Positions 1-8,354 of a stretch of 11,061 nt of DNA are shown here, piece by piece. The stretch spans positions 1 to 11,061 of the forward strand of contig CAAETL010000290.1 of assembly GCA_900758955.1 (NCBI GenBank). The letters run 5' to 3'. A program made the translations under genes and the position numbers. Position 1 is the stretch's first letter. Every line of letters begins with the position of its first letter. This DNA is from an uncultured Oscillospiraceae bacterium (GTDB lineage: Bacteria > Bacillota > Clostridia > Oscillospirales > Oscillospiraceae). Below the pieces are notes generated by a model. That model did not search any database, was not told where the DNA came from, and saw nothing but the letters and a program-made list of their open reading frames with translations.

Positions 1-1248
1 ACCGGTGCTGAAATTTGCACAGCTCAAGGCGCTCGGCGCGCCGATGTTTTGGTTGACAATGGTCAGATTATTTCCATTTCCCCCGAAATGCCTCCTGTTC
101 CCGATGCCGTCTCTTTGGAATTGAATCATTGTTTTCTTTTTCCCGGTTTCACAGATGTACATGTTCATCTGCGAGAGCCGGGTTTTTCTTATAAAGAGAC
201 CATTGGAAGCGGGACCCGGGCGGCGGCGCGGGGGGGATACGCCGCCGTATGCGCCATGCCGAACCTGGACCCCGTCCCCGATTCTCCGGAACATTTGGCC
301 CCTCAACTGGAGGCCATCTCACGGAGCGCGGTAGTTCCTGTCTATCCTTATGGCACGATTACCGTAGGGGAGCAGGGAAAACAGTTGGCGGATTTGGAGG
401 GGCTGGCCCCCCATGTGGCGGCCTTTTCCGACGACGGACGGGGCGTGCAGCATGACGAGATGATGGAACAGGCCATGAGAAAAGCCAAGAGGCTGGGGAA
501 GCTCATTGTGGCCCATTGTGAGGACAACCGGCTGCTCCATGGCGGGTATATCCATGACGGAACCTATGCCAGAGCCCATGGGCATAAGGGCATCTGCTCG
601 GAAAGCGAGTGGGGGCAAATTGCCCGAGATTTGGAACTGGTGCGTCGGACAGGCTGCGGCTATCATGTCTGCCACATCTCCACAAAAGAGAGCGTGGAAA
701 TGATTCGTCAGGCAAAGGCGGAGGGCCTGGATGTCACCTGTGAAACCGCGCCTCACTACTTGGTGCTCTCCGACGAGGACCTGCAGGAGGACGGCCGCTT
801 CAAAATGAATCCGCCCCTGCGCAGTCCCCAGGACAGAGAAGCGCTGCGGGAAGGTTTACTGGACGGAACCATTGATCTCATCGCCACCGACCATGCGCCT
901 CACACGGTGGAGGAGAAATCCCGCGGCCTAAAGGGCAGCATGATGGGGGTCGTGGGGTTGGAGACAGCCTTTCCCGTCCTGTATACGGGTTTGGTAAAAA
1001 CGGGGGTGTTATCCCTGGAGCGGCTGGGGGCGCTGCTCACGGACCGTCCGCGGGAGCGTTTCCAAATTGGGACGCCCCTGGAAGTCGGTCAGCCCGCCAA
1101 CCTCACTGTGTTTGACTTAAATGTCAGGTATCCCATTGACCCTGCGGAATTTCAGACCATGGGGCGGAGCACGCCATTTGAGGGCTGGCAGGTGTTTGGA
1201 AGATGTAAACTTACCATGGTTAATGGTATGATTGTTTGGGAGGAATGA
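1..1248 (+). CDS. pyrC: Dihydroorotase, class I (5' end outside window)
   Basis: Cytoplasmic zinc enzyme that interconverts N-carbamoyl-L-aspartate and L-dihydroorotate, the third step of UMP synthesis. About 415 codons are visible. The reading frame is open to base 1 and reads family-like residues (ADVLVDNGQI) across the first TTG at 49, so 49 is not the true start; probably only about 10 residues are missing compared with the usual 425-430. Metal and active-site motifs seen: HVHLRE (His codons at 160 and 166), the FSDDG aspartates typical of class I enzymes (430-435), HCED (His at 514), HVCHIS (664-675) and ATDHAPHT with the catalytic Asp codon at 889. The gene ends in TGA 1246-1248, only 4 nt before carB, so the two are cotranscribed. 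In Bacillus pyrC is followed by carA; here it is followed directly by carB. Identification is firm. Confidence 0.96.
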   Translation, partial: TGAEICTAQGARRADVLVDNGQIISISPEMPPVPDAVSLELNHCFLFPGFTDVHVHLREPGFSYKETIGSGTRAAARGGYAAVCAMPNLDPVPDSPEHLAPQLEAISRSAVVPVYPYGTITVGEQGKQLADLEGLAPHVAAFSDDGRGVQHDEMMEQAMRKAKRLGKLIVAHCEDNRLLHGGYIHDGTYARAHGHKGICSESEWGQIARDLELVRRTGCGYHVCHISTKESVEMIRQAKAEGLDVTCETAPHYLVLSDEDLQEDGRFKMNPPLRSPQDREALREGLLDGTIDLIATDHAPHTVEEKSRGLKGSMMGVVGLETAFPVLYTGLVKTGVLSLERLGALLTDRPRERFQIGTPLEVGQPANLTVFDLNVRYPIDPAEFQTMGRSTPFEGWQVFGRCKLTMVNGMIVWEE

Positions 1249-1252
1249 GAGT

Positions 1253-4200
1253 ATGCCAAAAAGAACAGATATCCATAAGATCCTAGTGATTGGTTCCGGT
1301 CCTATTGTCATCGGTCAGGCCGCTGAGTTTGACTATGCGGGAACACAGGCCTGCCTTGCCTTAAAGGAGGAGGGGTACGAAGTTATCCTGGTCAATTCCA
1401 ACCCAGCCACCATCATGACGGATACCTCTATGGCGGACAAGGTATATATGGAGCCTTTGACACTGGAATATGTGGCAAAAATTTTACGGTTTGAACGACC
1501 CGACGCCATTATTCCCGGCTTGGGGGGACAAACTGGTCTCAACTTGGCGGTGCAGCTTAAAAATAAAGGGATTTTAGAGGAATGTCAAGTGGAGCTCCTA
1601 GGCACCCCCGCGGACAGCATTGAGAGAGCGGAGGATCGGGAGCTATTCAAAAAGCATTGTCAGGAAATTGGAGAGCCTGTTCTTCCTTCCGTGATTACCC
1701 ACTCTGTGGAGGAAGGCGTCAACGCCGCCCGGGAAATCGGCTATCCTGTGGTGCTTCGTCCCGCCTTCACCTTGGGCGGCACCGGCGGCGGTTTTGCCGA
1801 TAACGAGGTCGAACTGCTGGACCTGATGGCCCATGCGCTGGCCCTGTCGCCGGTGGGACAGGTGATGGTGGAAAAGAGCGTGAAAGGCTGGAAGGAAATC
1901 GAGTTTGAAGTGATGCGGGATGACACCGACACCGCCATCGCCATCTGCGATATGGAGAACGTGGACCCGGTGGGCGTGCATACCGGCGACTCCATTGTGG
2001 TGGCGCCCTGTCAGACCGTCAATGAGAAAGATTTGACCATGCTCCGGGAGAGCGCGTTAAAGATCATCCGCACCCTGAAAATTGCCGGTGGCTGCAACGT
2101 CCAGTTTGCACTGTCTCCCACCTCCTCCGAGTATTACCTCATTGAGGTCAATCCCCGGGTGTCCCGCTCCTCGGCACTGGCTTCCAAGGCCAGCAGTTAC
2201 CCCATTGCCCGGGTGACTGCAAAAATTGCAGTGGGTATGCACTTGGACGAGATTATGATTACAGACCGGTCCGCTCTTCTGAATCCCTCTTTGGGATATG
2301 TGGTCACGAAAATGGCCCGTTTCCCCTTTGACAAGTTCGCTTCGGCTTCCAATAAGCTTGGCACCCAGATGAAAGCCACGGGTGAAGTAATGAGCATTGG
2401 AAAAACGCTCCAGGAGAGCATGATGAAGGCGGTCCGTTCTCTGGAAATTGGTGTGGACCATCTGTACTTATCCAAGTTTGATACCATGAGCCGTGGGGAA
2501 CTCTTGGAATATGTCAAGGACGGAACCGACGACCGACTGTATGCGCTGGCCCAGCTGTTCCGTCTGGGCGTTACGGTGGCGGACCTCTACAAAGTCACCA
2601 TGATCGAGCCTTACTTCTTGGAAGTGATCCGGAATGTGGTGCGGCAGGAAGGGGAAATTGCACAGCATGCCGGCGATCCCGTCGTGCTGCGCCGGGCCAA
2701 GGAGGCGGGCTTCTCAGATTCGTACATCGCCAAGGCTTGGCATGTGCCGGAGGAAGAAGTTTACGCGCTGCGGAAGAAAGAAGGAATTTTCCCGGCCTAT
2801 CTCATGATTGATACCTGTGTCGCCGGGCCGGACAGCTACATCCCATATTTCTACTCCACCTATCATGGCACAGGCAAGCATTCCGTCAGTGACCGGAAAA
2901 AAATCATTGTTTTAGGTTCCGGTCCCATCCGCATTGGACAGGGCGTGGAATTTGACTACTCCACCGTTCACGCAGTTCAGACCATCAAAAAATTTGGGTA
3001 TGAGTCCATCATCATCAACAACAACCCGGAAACCGTCTCCACAGACCACACCACTGGCGATAAACTCTACTTTGAGCCTCTTACGGTGGAAGACGTGATG
3101 AATGTCATCGACCGAGAGCAGCCTCTGGGCGTGATTGCCACACTGGGCGGTCAGACCGCCATCAACTTGGCGGAGCCCCTCCGCCGCCGGGGGGTTACCC
3201 TCATCGGCACTGACGTAGAGGCCATTGAGCGGGCGGAAAACCGGGACAGCTTTGAGAAAATCATGCATGAACTGGACATTCCCCAGCCCAAGGGGCACGC
3301 GGTGACCAACATTGCGGACGGCGTCAAAGCCGCGGCCGAAATCGGATATCCTGTTTTGGTGCGCCCCAGTTACGTGCTGGGCGGCCGCGCCATGCAAATT
3401 GTAGGGAGCGAGGAATCTCTTCGTACATATTTAAAAACCGCGGTGGAAATTAACGAGGATCAGCCTGTCTTGGTGGATAAGTACATTCAAGGCAAGGAGC
3501 TGGAGGTTGACGCCGTCTGCGACGGCCGGGACGTTTTCGTTCCGGGCATTATGGAGCATGTGGAGCGCACCGGCATCCACTCCGGCGACTCCATCAGCGT
3601 GTATCCCACCTTCAGCGTCTCCAACAAGGCCAAAGGGGTGATTTTGGAATACACCAAACGTCTGGGGCTCGGCATCGGCATTGTGGGCCTTTTCAACATC
3701 CAATATATTGTGGACAAAGAGGAAAACGTCTATGTGATCGAGGTCAATCCCCGGTCCAGCCGGACCGTGCCCTTCCTCTCCAAAGCCACAGGTTATCCCC
3801 TGGCAGATATCGCCACCTACGTCAGTCTTGGCATCAGCTTAAAGGAGCAGGGCGTTTTTGATATCTATCCGCCGGAAAAAAAGCGTTGGTATGTGAAGGC
3901 TCCCGCGTTTTCCTTCTCCAAACTCCGGGGGATGGACGCCTACCTCTCGCCTGAGATGAAATCCACCGGCGAGGCTATCGGCTATGACAACAGCCTGAAC
4001 CGCGCCCTCTATAAGGCCTTACAGGCGTCCGGCCTCCGGGTGATGAATTACGGCACGGTGCTGGCGACCATTGCCGACAACGATAAAGAGGAAGCTCTGC
4101 CGCTGATCCGCCGGTTCTACAATCTGGGGTTCAACATCGAGGCGACGGCAGGAACCGCCGCTTTCCTGAAAAAGTATGGCATCCGTACAAGAGTCCGGGC

Positions 4201-4432
4201 CAAACTCAGCACAGGAAGCAGCGAGATTTTGGACTCCATCCGGAAGGGACATGTGACCTACGTCATCAATACCCGTGATGTGGACTCCGACAGCCAGGCG
4301 TCTGACGGCCATGAAATCCGCCGCTGCGCGGTGGAAAATGGCGTGACCATGTTCACCTCACTGGACACCGTTCGAGTGCTGCTGGATGTGTTGGAAGAGA
4401 CCACGCTCTGCATCTCTACCATCGACGCCTGA
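1253..4432 (+). CDS. carB: Carbamoyl-phosphate synthase large subunit
   Basis: Makes carbamoyl phosphate from bicarbonate, ammonia and two ATP, normally with ammonia channelled from the glutaminase subunit CarA. The ATG at 1253 (MPKRTDIHK) is chosen over an in-frame TTG at 1232 because GGGAGG lies 9 nt upstream of it and the protein starts as the family does. Its 1059 aa match the usual 1060-1075. The internal duplication is clear: the N-terminal ATP-grasp half opens with ILVIGSGPIVIGQ near residue 10, and the second with IIVLGSGPIRIGQ near residue 549. Both halves keep the NP-T-TD and GGQT-NLA motifs and the EVNPR metal/ATP site. An oligomerisation linker sits at about 400-546, and an MGS-like allosteric domain fills the last 130 residues. 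That domain reads VINTRDVDSDSQ before DGHEIRR, instead of the short NTPSGR/NTTSGR loop of many homologues. The gene follows pyrC by 4 nt and precedes pyrK by 14 nt. No carA is adjacent. Confidence 0.97.
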   Translation: MPKRTDIHKILVIGSGPIVIGQAAEFDYAGTQACLALKEEGYEVILVNSNPATIMTDTSMADKVYMEPLTLEYVAKILRFERPDAIIPGLGGQTGLNLAVQLKNKGILEECQVELLGTPADSIERAEDRELFKKHCQEIGEPVLPSVITHSVEEGVNAAREIGYPVVLRPAFTLGGTGGGFADNEVELLDLMAHALALSPVGQVMVEKSVKGWKEIEFEVMRDDTDTAIAICDMENVDPVGVHTGDSIVVAPCQTVNEKDLTMLRESALKIIRTLKIAGGCNVQFALSPTSSEYYLIEVNPRVSRSSALASKASSYPIARVTAKIAVGMHLDEIMITDRSALLNPSLGYVVTKMARFPFDKFASASNKLGTQMKATGEVMSIGKTLQESMMKAVRSLEIGVDHLYLSKFDTMSRGELLEYVKDGTDDRLYALAQLFRLGVTVADLYKVTMIEPYFLEVIRNVVRQEGEIAQHAGDPVVLRRAKEAGFSDSYIAKAWHVPEEEVYALRKKEGIFPAYLMIDTCVAGPDSYIPYFYSTYHGTGKHSVSDRKKIIVLGSGPIRIGQGVEFDYSTVHAVQTIKKFGYESIIINNNPETVSTDHTTGDKLYFEPLTVEDVMNVIDREQPLGVIATLGGQTAINLAEPLRRRGVTLIGTDVEAIERAENRDSFEKIMHELDIPQPKGHAVTNIADGVKAAAEIGYPVLVRPSYVLGGRAMQIVGSEESLRTYLKTAVEINEDQPVLVDKYIQGKELEVDAVCDGRDVFVPGIMEHVERTGIHSGDSISVYPTFSVSNKAKGVILEYTKRLGLGIGIVGLFNIQYIVDKEENVYVIEVNPRSSRTVPFLSKATGYPLADIATYVSLGISLKEQGVFDIYPPEKKRWYVKAPAFSFSKLRGMDAYLSPEMKSTGEAIGYDNSLNRALYKALQASGLRVMNYGTVLATIADNDKEEALPLIRRFYNLGFNIEATAGTAAFLKKYGIRTRVRAKLSTGSSEILDSIRKGHVTYVINTRDVDSDSQASDGHEIRRCAVENGVTMFTSLDTVRVLLDVLEETTLCISTIDA

Positions 4433-4435
4433 GAA

Positions 4436-4441
4436 GGGAGG
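4436..4441 (+). promoter_or_regulatory. Ribosome binding site of pyrK
   Basis: GGGAGG lies 5 nt before the ATG at 4447 and directly after the carB stop (TGA 4430-4432). It supports the pyrK start and independent re-initiation after carB. Confidence 0.75.
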
Positions 4442-4446
4442 CCGTT

Positions 4447-5178
4447 ATGAAGCAAGGGCTGTTTCAGATAATAGAAAACACCCCGCTCACCCGGGAGGTA
4501 TCCCGGATGGTTCTGGCAGGGGACACCACTGCCATCAAAACCCCCGGACAGTTTCTCAATATCGCGCTGGATGGATTTTTCCTTCGCCGCCCTATCTCAG
4601 TCTGCGATTGGACCCGTGGGAAGGTCACCATTTTGTACAAAGTTGTGGGGCAGGGGACGCGCCGCATGCGGGTCATGCAACCGGGGGAGACGTTGGATAT
4701 CCTCACCGGCCTGGGTAACGGCTACGATATGACCAAGAGCGGCGACACGCCTCTGCTGATTGGGGGCGGCGTGGGCGTTCCTCCCCTCTACGGTCTGGCC
4801 AAGCGTCTCATCAGCCAGGGGAAGAAGCCGCAGGCGATTTTGGGGTTTAACACCCGGGATGAGGTGTTTTACGCGGAGGACTTTGCCGCGCTGGGTTGTA
4901 CGGTGGCGGTGACCACGGTGGATGGCAGCCTTGGCGCCAAGGGCTTTGTCACCGCGGCTATGGCGGGCAGGAAACCCACATACCTGTATGCCTGCGGCCC
5001 CGAAGTGATGCTGAAAGCGGTCTATGATGCGGCGCTCTGTGACGGACAGTTTTCCTTTGAAGAGAGGATGGGCTGCGGTTTTGGTGCCTGCATGGGCTGT
5101 TCCTGCCAAACCAAATATGGAAATAAGCGCATTTGTAAGGAAGGCCCGGTATTGGAGAGGGGGGAGATCCTGTGGTAA
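4447..5178 (+). CDS. pyrK: Dihydroorotate dehydrogenase B electron-transfer subunit
   Basis: FAD and [2Fe-2S] subunit that passes electrons between the PyrD FMN and NAD+, forming the type 1B (PyrD2PyrK2) dihydroorotate dehydrogenase. The 243 aa are close to the usual 250-260. A ferredoxin-reductase-like FAD domain carries RRPIS at residues 47-51. The nucleotide-binding domain has GGGVGVPPLYGL at 106-117 and YACGPEVML near 181-189. The C-terminal cluster has cysteines 210, 215, 218 and 230 in the CX4CX2CX11C pattern expected for the [2Fe-2S] centre. An extra cysteine at 220 (CSC) is also present. The gene starts 14 nt after carB and overlaps pyrD by 7 nt, which suits two subunits made in equal amounts. 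Function is firm from motifs and from pairing with a type 1B PyrD. Confidence 0.96.
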   Translation: MKQGLFQIIENTPLTREVSRMVLAGDTTAIKTPGQFLNIALDGFFLRRPISVCDWTRGKVTILYKVVGQGTRRMRVMQPGETLDILTGLGNGYDMTKSGDTPLLIGGGVGVPPLYGLAKRLISQGKKPQAILGFNTRDEVFYAEDFAALGCTVAVTTVDGSLGAKGFVTAAMAGRKPTYLYACGPEVMLKAVYDAALCDGQFSFEERMGCGFGACMGCSCQTKYGNKRICKEGPVLERGEILW

Positions 5179-6083
5179 ATACAAAGGTCACCTTGAGCGG
5201 ACTCCCCTTGGATAACCCAGTTATCCCTGCCAGCGGCACCTTTGGGTTTGGTTATGAGTTTGCGGAGCTGTATGATATCAATATTTTAGGATCCCTGTCC
5301 TTAAAAGGCACGACCCGGGAGCCCCGTTTCGGCAACCCCACCCCTCGGATCGCCGAGTGTACCGGGGGACTGATTAATTCCGTGGGATTGCAAAATCCGG
5401 GAATCGATCAGGTCATTGCCCAGGAGCTCCCCAAGCTGCGCGCCTGCTTCCAGAAGCCCTTTATTGCCAATATCAGCGGATTTTCCTTGGAGGAGTATAC
5501 CGAGTGCTGCGCCCGCATTGACAAGGAGGAGGGGGTTGGCCTCATTGAGGTGAACGTCAGCTGTCCCAATGTACATAACGGCGGGATGGCCTTCGGCACC
5601 ACGCCCGAGTCCGCCGCCCAAGTAACCAAGGCGGTGAAAGCGGTTACCAGCAAGCCGGTCTATATTAAGCTCAGTCCCAATGTGACGGATATTGCCTCCA
5701 TTGCCAAGGCCTGCGAGGAGGCGGGGGCGGATGGCATTAGCCTCATTAACACACTACTGGGAATGCGGATTGACTTGAAAACCCGCAAACCGGTCATTGC
5801 CAATACAATGGGGGGATTTTCAGGCAGCGCCATTTTCCCGGTGGCACTGCGCATGGTCTACCAGGTTTATGAAGCGGTAAACATACCTGTGATTGGCATG
5901 GGAGGCGTCTCCAGCGCCCGGGATGTGTTGGAGATGATGCTGGCTGGGGCCAGCGCCGTGCAGGTAGGCGCCGCGAATCTGGTAAATCCCTTTGCCTGTA
6001 AAGAGATCATTGAGACGCTGCCCCAGGAGATGGATACCCTGGGAATCCAGGACTTAACCACAATCATTGGAGGTGCTCACTGA
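5172..6083 (+). CDS. pyrD: Dihydroorotate dehydrogenase, type 1B catalytic subunit
   Basis: Soluble FMN flavoprotein that oxidises dihydroorotate to orotate and works with PyrK using NAD+. It has 303 aa, normal for type 1B. It starts with GTG at 5172, inside the end of pyrK (7-nt overlap), preceded by a GGGGGAG ribosome binding site at about 5160-5165; I see no better in-frame start. Seen: SGTFGFG (21-27), SLKGTT with the FMN-contacting Lys45, the substrate-binding NSVGLQNPG (69-77), and the active-site loop VNVSCPNVHNGG, in which Cys131 is the catalytic base that marks type 1A/1B enzymes (membrane-bound type 2 uses serine). The C-terminal part has the FMN phosphate site IGMGGVSSARD and a VQVGAANL segment. 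The TGA stop shares a base with the pyrF ATG. Confidence 0.97.
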   Translation: MVNTKVTLSGLPLDNPVIPASGTFGFGYEFAELYDINILGSLSLKGTTREPRFGNPTPRIAECTGGLINSVGLQNPGIDQVIAQELPKLRACFQKPFIANISGFSLEEYTECCARIDKEEGVGLIEVNVSCPNVHNGGMAFGTTPESAAQVTKAVKAVTSKPVYIKLSPNVTDIASIAKACEEAGADGISLINTLLGMRIDLKTRKPVIANTMGGFSGSAIFPVALRMVYQVYEAVNIPVIGMGGVSSARDVLEMMLAGASAVQVGAANLVNPFACKEIIETLPQEMDTLGIQDLTTIIGGAH

Positions 6084-6781
6084 TGGGAAAAGACGTAATT
6101 ATTGCCTGCGATTTTGCGGGGAAAGCGCCGTGCTTGTCCTTTTTGGATCAGTTTACGGATAAAAAGCCCTTTGTAAAGATCGGAATGGAGCTGTTTTATG
6201 CCGAGGGTCCCGCCATGGTGCGGGAATTGAAGGCGCGGGGACATCAAATTTTTCTGGATTTGAAGCTCCATGACATTCCCAACACCGTGGAGAAGGCCAT
6301 GGCCGCCCTCTCCGCCTTGGATGTGGACATGTGCAACGTTCATGCCGGGGGCACTGTCGCCATGATGGAGGCGGCCCTCCGGGGACTCACCCGGCCAGAC
6401 GGCTCCCGTCCTCTCCTCATTGCGGTGACCCAATTGACCTCTACCAGTGAAGAGCGGATGAGGAAAGATTTACTAATTGACCAACCTATGGAAGAAGTGG
6501 TACGCTGGTATGCGAAGAACGCCTTAACCGCCGGTCTGGACGGAGTGGTCTGCTCCCCTTTGGAAGCGGAAAAGGTAAAGAAGGCCTGCGGCGCCGATTT
6601 CCTCACGGTTACCCCCGGCGTGCGCTTTGCCGATGGGGACGTGGGGGACCAAGTACGGGTTACCACCCCTGCCGGAGCGAAAGCGTTGGGGTCGGACTAC
6701 ATCGTTGTGGGTCGTCCCATTACCCAGGCGCCTGATCCGGTAGCGGCCTATGAGCGCTGCCTGGCGGAGTTTACTGATTGA
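6083..6781 (+). CDS. pyrF: Orotidine 5'-phosphate decarboxylase
   Basis: Decarboxylates OMP to UMP, the last step of the pathway; a cytoplasmic TIM-barrel homodimer. It has 232 aa, typical of the Bacillus-type group. The signature FLDLKLHDIPNT (57-68) contains Asp59, Lys61 and Asp64, and Lys32 in VKIG completes the charged active-site network. The phosphate-binding end has TPGVRF and VVGRPI. Residue 9 is Cys in IIACDF, where many homologues read ALDF; it is next to the substrate-contacting Asp10 and is probably a tolerated change. The ATG at 6083 overlaps the pyrD stop (TGATG), with GGAGGTG at 6069-6075 as ribosome binding site. pyrE follows after 17 nt. Confidence 0.97.
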   Translation: MGKDVIIACDFAGKAPCLSFLDQFTDKKPFVKIGMELFYAEGPAMVRELKARGHQIFLDLKLHDIPNTVEKAMAALSALDVDMCNVHAGGTVAMMEAALRGLTRPDGSRPLLIAVTQLTSTSEERMRKDLLIDQPMEEVVRWYAKNALTAGLDGVVCSPLEAEKVKKACGADFLTVTPGVRFADGDVGDQVRVTTPAGAKALGSDYIVVGRPITQAPDPVAAYERCLAEFTD

Positions 6782-6782
6782 G

Positions 6783-6791
6783 AAGGAGGAA
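6783..6791 (+). promoter_or_regulatory. Ribosome binding site that fixes the pyrE start
   Basis: AAGGAGGAA lies 7 nt before the ATG at 6799. It argues against the in-frame TTG at 6778, which would add seven residues that are really the ribosome binding site and its flanks, and would overlap the end of pyrF. Confidence 0.8.
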
Positions 6792-6798
6792 CCACACC

Positions 6799-7440
6799 AT
6801 GATTGCACAACGTGTAGCAGAAGGTCTGCTGTCCATTGGCGCGGTGTTCCTGCGTCCCCAGGAGCCGTTTACCTGGGCCAGCGGCATCAAAAGTCCGGTG
6901 TACTGTGACAACCGTTTGATCCTCACCGCCCCTGGGGTACGGGATGTGGTGGAACAAGCCATCGCGGAGACAGTGAAGCGGGAATTTCCCGACTGTCAGG
7001 TGCTGATGGGAACCAGCACCGCCGGCATCGCCCACGCCGCCATTGCCGGCCACCTCATGGGCATCCCCATGGGCTACGTCCGGTCCGGCAACAAGGACCA
7101 TGGCCGTCAGAACCGCATCGAAGGAAAGCTGGAGGCGGGTCAGAAGGTTGTGGTAATTGAGGATCTGATCTCTACCGCCGGCAGCGTGATTGAGGTGGTA
7201 GAGGCCCTCCGTGAGGCCGGCGCGGACGTGCTGGGAGTTGTGAGTATCTTTACCTATGGAATGAAAAAGGGCCTGGACCGTTTGGCGGAGGCCAAAATCC
7301 GGAATGTGAGCCTCACCAATTTTGATGTGGTAGCCCAAGTGGCGGCGGAGAAAGGTTATATTCCTGAGAGCGATATCCAGCGGCTGCTGGCATTTCGGAA
7401 CAACCCCTCTGACGAGAGCTGGATTGGGGGCGCCCAATGA
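6799..7440 (+). CDS. pyrE: Orotate phosphoribosyltransferase
   Basis: Joins orotate to PRPP to give OMP and pyrophosphate, the fifth step of the pathway. With the ATG at 6799 the protein has 213 aa, the usual size. Seen: [16 protein letters not shown] (24-39), the orotate/PRPP-contacting region; the flexible catalytic loop around KDHG (99-102); and the PRPP-binding motif [13 protein letters not shown] (117-129) with its two acidic residues. The loop region reads [17 protein letters not shown], with an Arg-Gln-Asn stretch before the conserved IEG. The TGA stop overlaps the pyrB ATG (ATGA, 7437-7440), so pyrB translation is probably coupled to pyrE. Confidence 0.97.
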   Translation: MIAQRVAEGLLSIGAVFLRPQEPFTWASGIKSPVYCDNRLILTAPGVRDVVEQAIAETVKREFPDCQVLMGTSTAGIAHAAIAGHLMGIPMGYVRSGNKDHGRQNRIEGKLEAGQKVVVIEDLISTAGSVIEVVEALREAGADVLGVVSIFTYGMKKGLDRLAEAKIRNVSLTNFDVVAQVAAEKGYIPESDIQRLLAFRNNPSDESWIGGAQ

Positions 7441-8354
7441 GAAGCCTGATCGATATCCTGGACCTGAGCAAAGAGGAAATCGACAGCCTCGTCGCCGTGG
7501 CAGGGGACATTATGGACCATCCCGACGCCTATCGGGAAACGTGCAAAGGCAAAAAATTGGCCACCTTGTTTTTTGAACCCTCCACCCGTACCCGCCTCAG
7601 CTTTGAAGCGGCTATGTATGAACTGGGGGGAAATGTGCTGGGCTTCTCCGAAGCGGCCTCCTCCTCCGCAACCAAAGGGGAGAGCGTGGCCGATACGGCC
7701 AAAGTAGTCAGCGGCTATGCGGATATTATCGCCATGCGTCATCCCAAAGAGGGCGCGCCCCTGGTCGCGTCCATGAAGGCGACCATTCCCGTCATCAACG
7801 CGGGGGACGGCGGCCACAATCATCCGACCCAGACGCTGGCGGACCTGCTAACCATTCACCGGGAGAAGGGGACCTTTGAGGGCCTCACGGTGGGGCTTTG
7901 CGGGGACTTAAAATTTGGCCGCACGGTTCACTCTCTCATTGGCGCGCTGTCTCGTTATGCGGGAATTCGGTTTGTTCTCATCTCTCCGGACGAACTTAAA
8001 TTACCTGATTACGTGAAGCAGGAAGTGCTGGAGAAACAGAACATCCCCTACGAGGAAACCGGCGATCTGGAAGGTATCATGCCCAAACTGGATATTTTGT
8101 ATATGACGCGGGTTCAGCGGGAACGATTTTTCAATGAGGCGGACTATATTCGCTTAAAGGACAGCTATATTTTAACGCCGCAAAAGTTGGTAACCGCCAA
8201 ACCTGATATGTGTATTCTTCATCCGCTGCCACGGGTAAATGAAATTTCCGTAGCCGTGGACGATGATCCGCGGGCCTGCTATTTCCGTCAAACTCTTTAC
8301 GGAAAATTCATTCGTATGGCGCTGATCCTGATGCTCCTGGAGGTAAAACCATGA
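7437..8354 (+). CDS. pyrB: Aspartate carbamoyltransferase catalytic subunit
   Basis: Condenses carbamoyl phosphate and aspartate to carbamoyl aspartate, the committed step. Its 305 aa match catalytic chains that pair with PyrI. Seen: the carbamoyl-phosphate loop [13 protein letters not shown] (45-57), SATKGES with Lys80 reaching the neighbouring subunit's active site, MRHP (100-103), [10 protein letters not shown] (123-132), and the aspartate-domain HPLPRVNEI (262-270). The ATG lies in an ATGA overlap with pyrE, and the end has the same ATGA overlap with pyrI, which supports assembly with the regulatory chain. Ornithine carbamoyltransferase is unlikely given HPLPRVNEI and the pyrI partner. 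In Bacillus pyrB comes early in the operon; here it is near the end. Confidence 0.97.
   Translation: MRSLIDILDLSKEEIDSLVAVAGDIMDHPDAYRETCKGKKLATLFFEPSTRTRLSFEAAMYELGGNVLGFSEAASSSATKGESVADTAKVVSGYADIIAMRHPKEGAPLVASMKATIPVINAGDGGHNHPTQTLADLLTIHREKGTFEGLTVGLCGDLKFGRTVHSLIGALSRYAGIRFVLISPDELKLPDYVKQEVLEKQNIPYEETGDLEGIMPKLDILYMTRVQRERFFNEADYIRLKDSYILTPQKLVTAKPDMCILHPLPRVNEISVAVDDDPRACYFRQTLYGKFIRMALILMLLEVKP

Noticed and set aside
49..51. TTG at 49 as the start of dihydroorotase
   Set aside because: The frame is open to base 1 and the upstream residues (RADVL) match the conserved start region of the family, so the gene begins before the window.
2880..3800. Internal sequence similarity between the two halves of carB as a DNA repeat
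   Set aside because: This is the ancient protein-level duplication shared by all CarB proteins, not a recent DNA repeat.
4597..5184. 195-codon minus-strand open frame opposite pyrK
   Set aside because: It is the antisense shadow of pyrK, rich in His and Arg as expected for the complement of GC-rich codons, with no ribosome binding site context.
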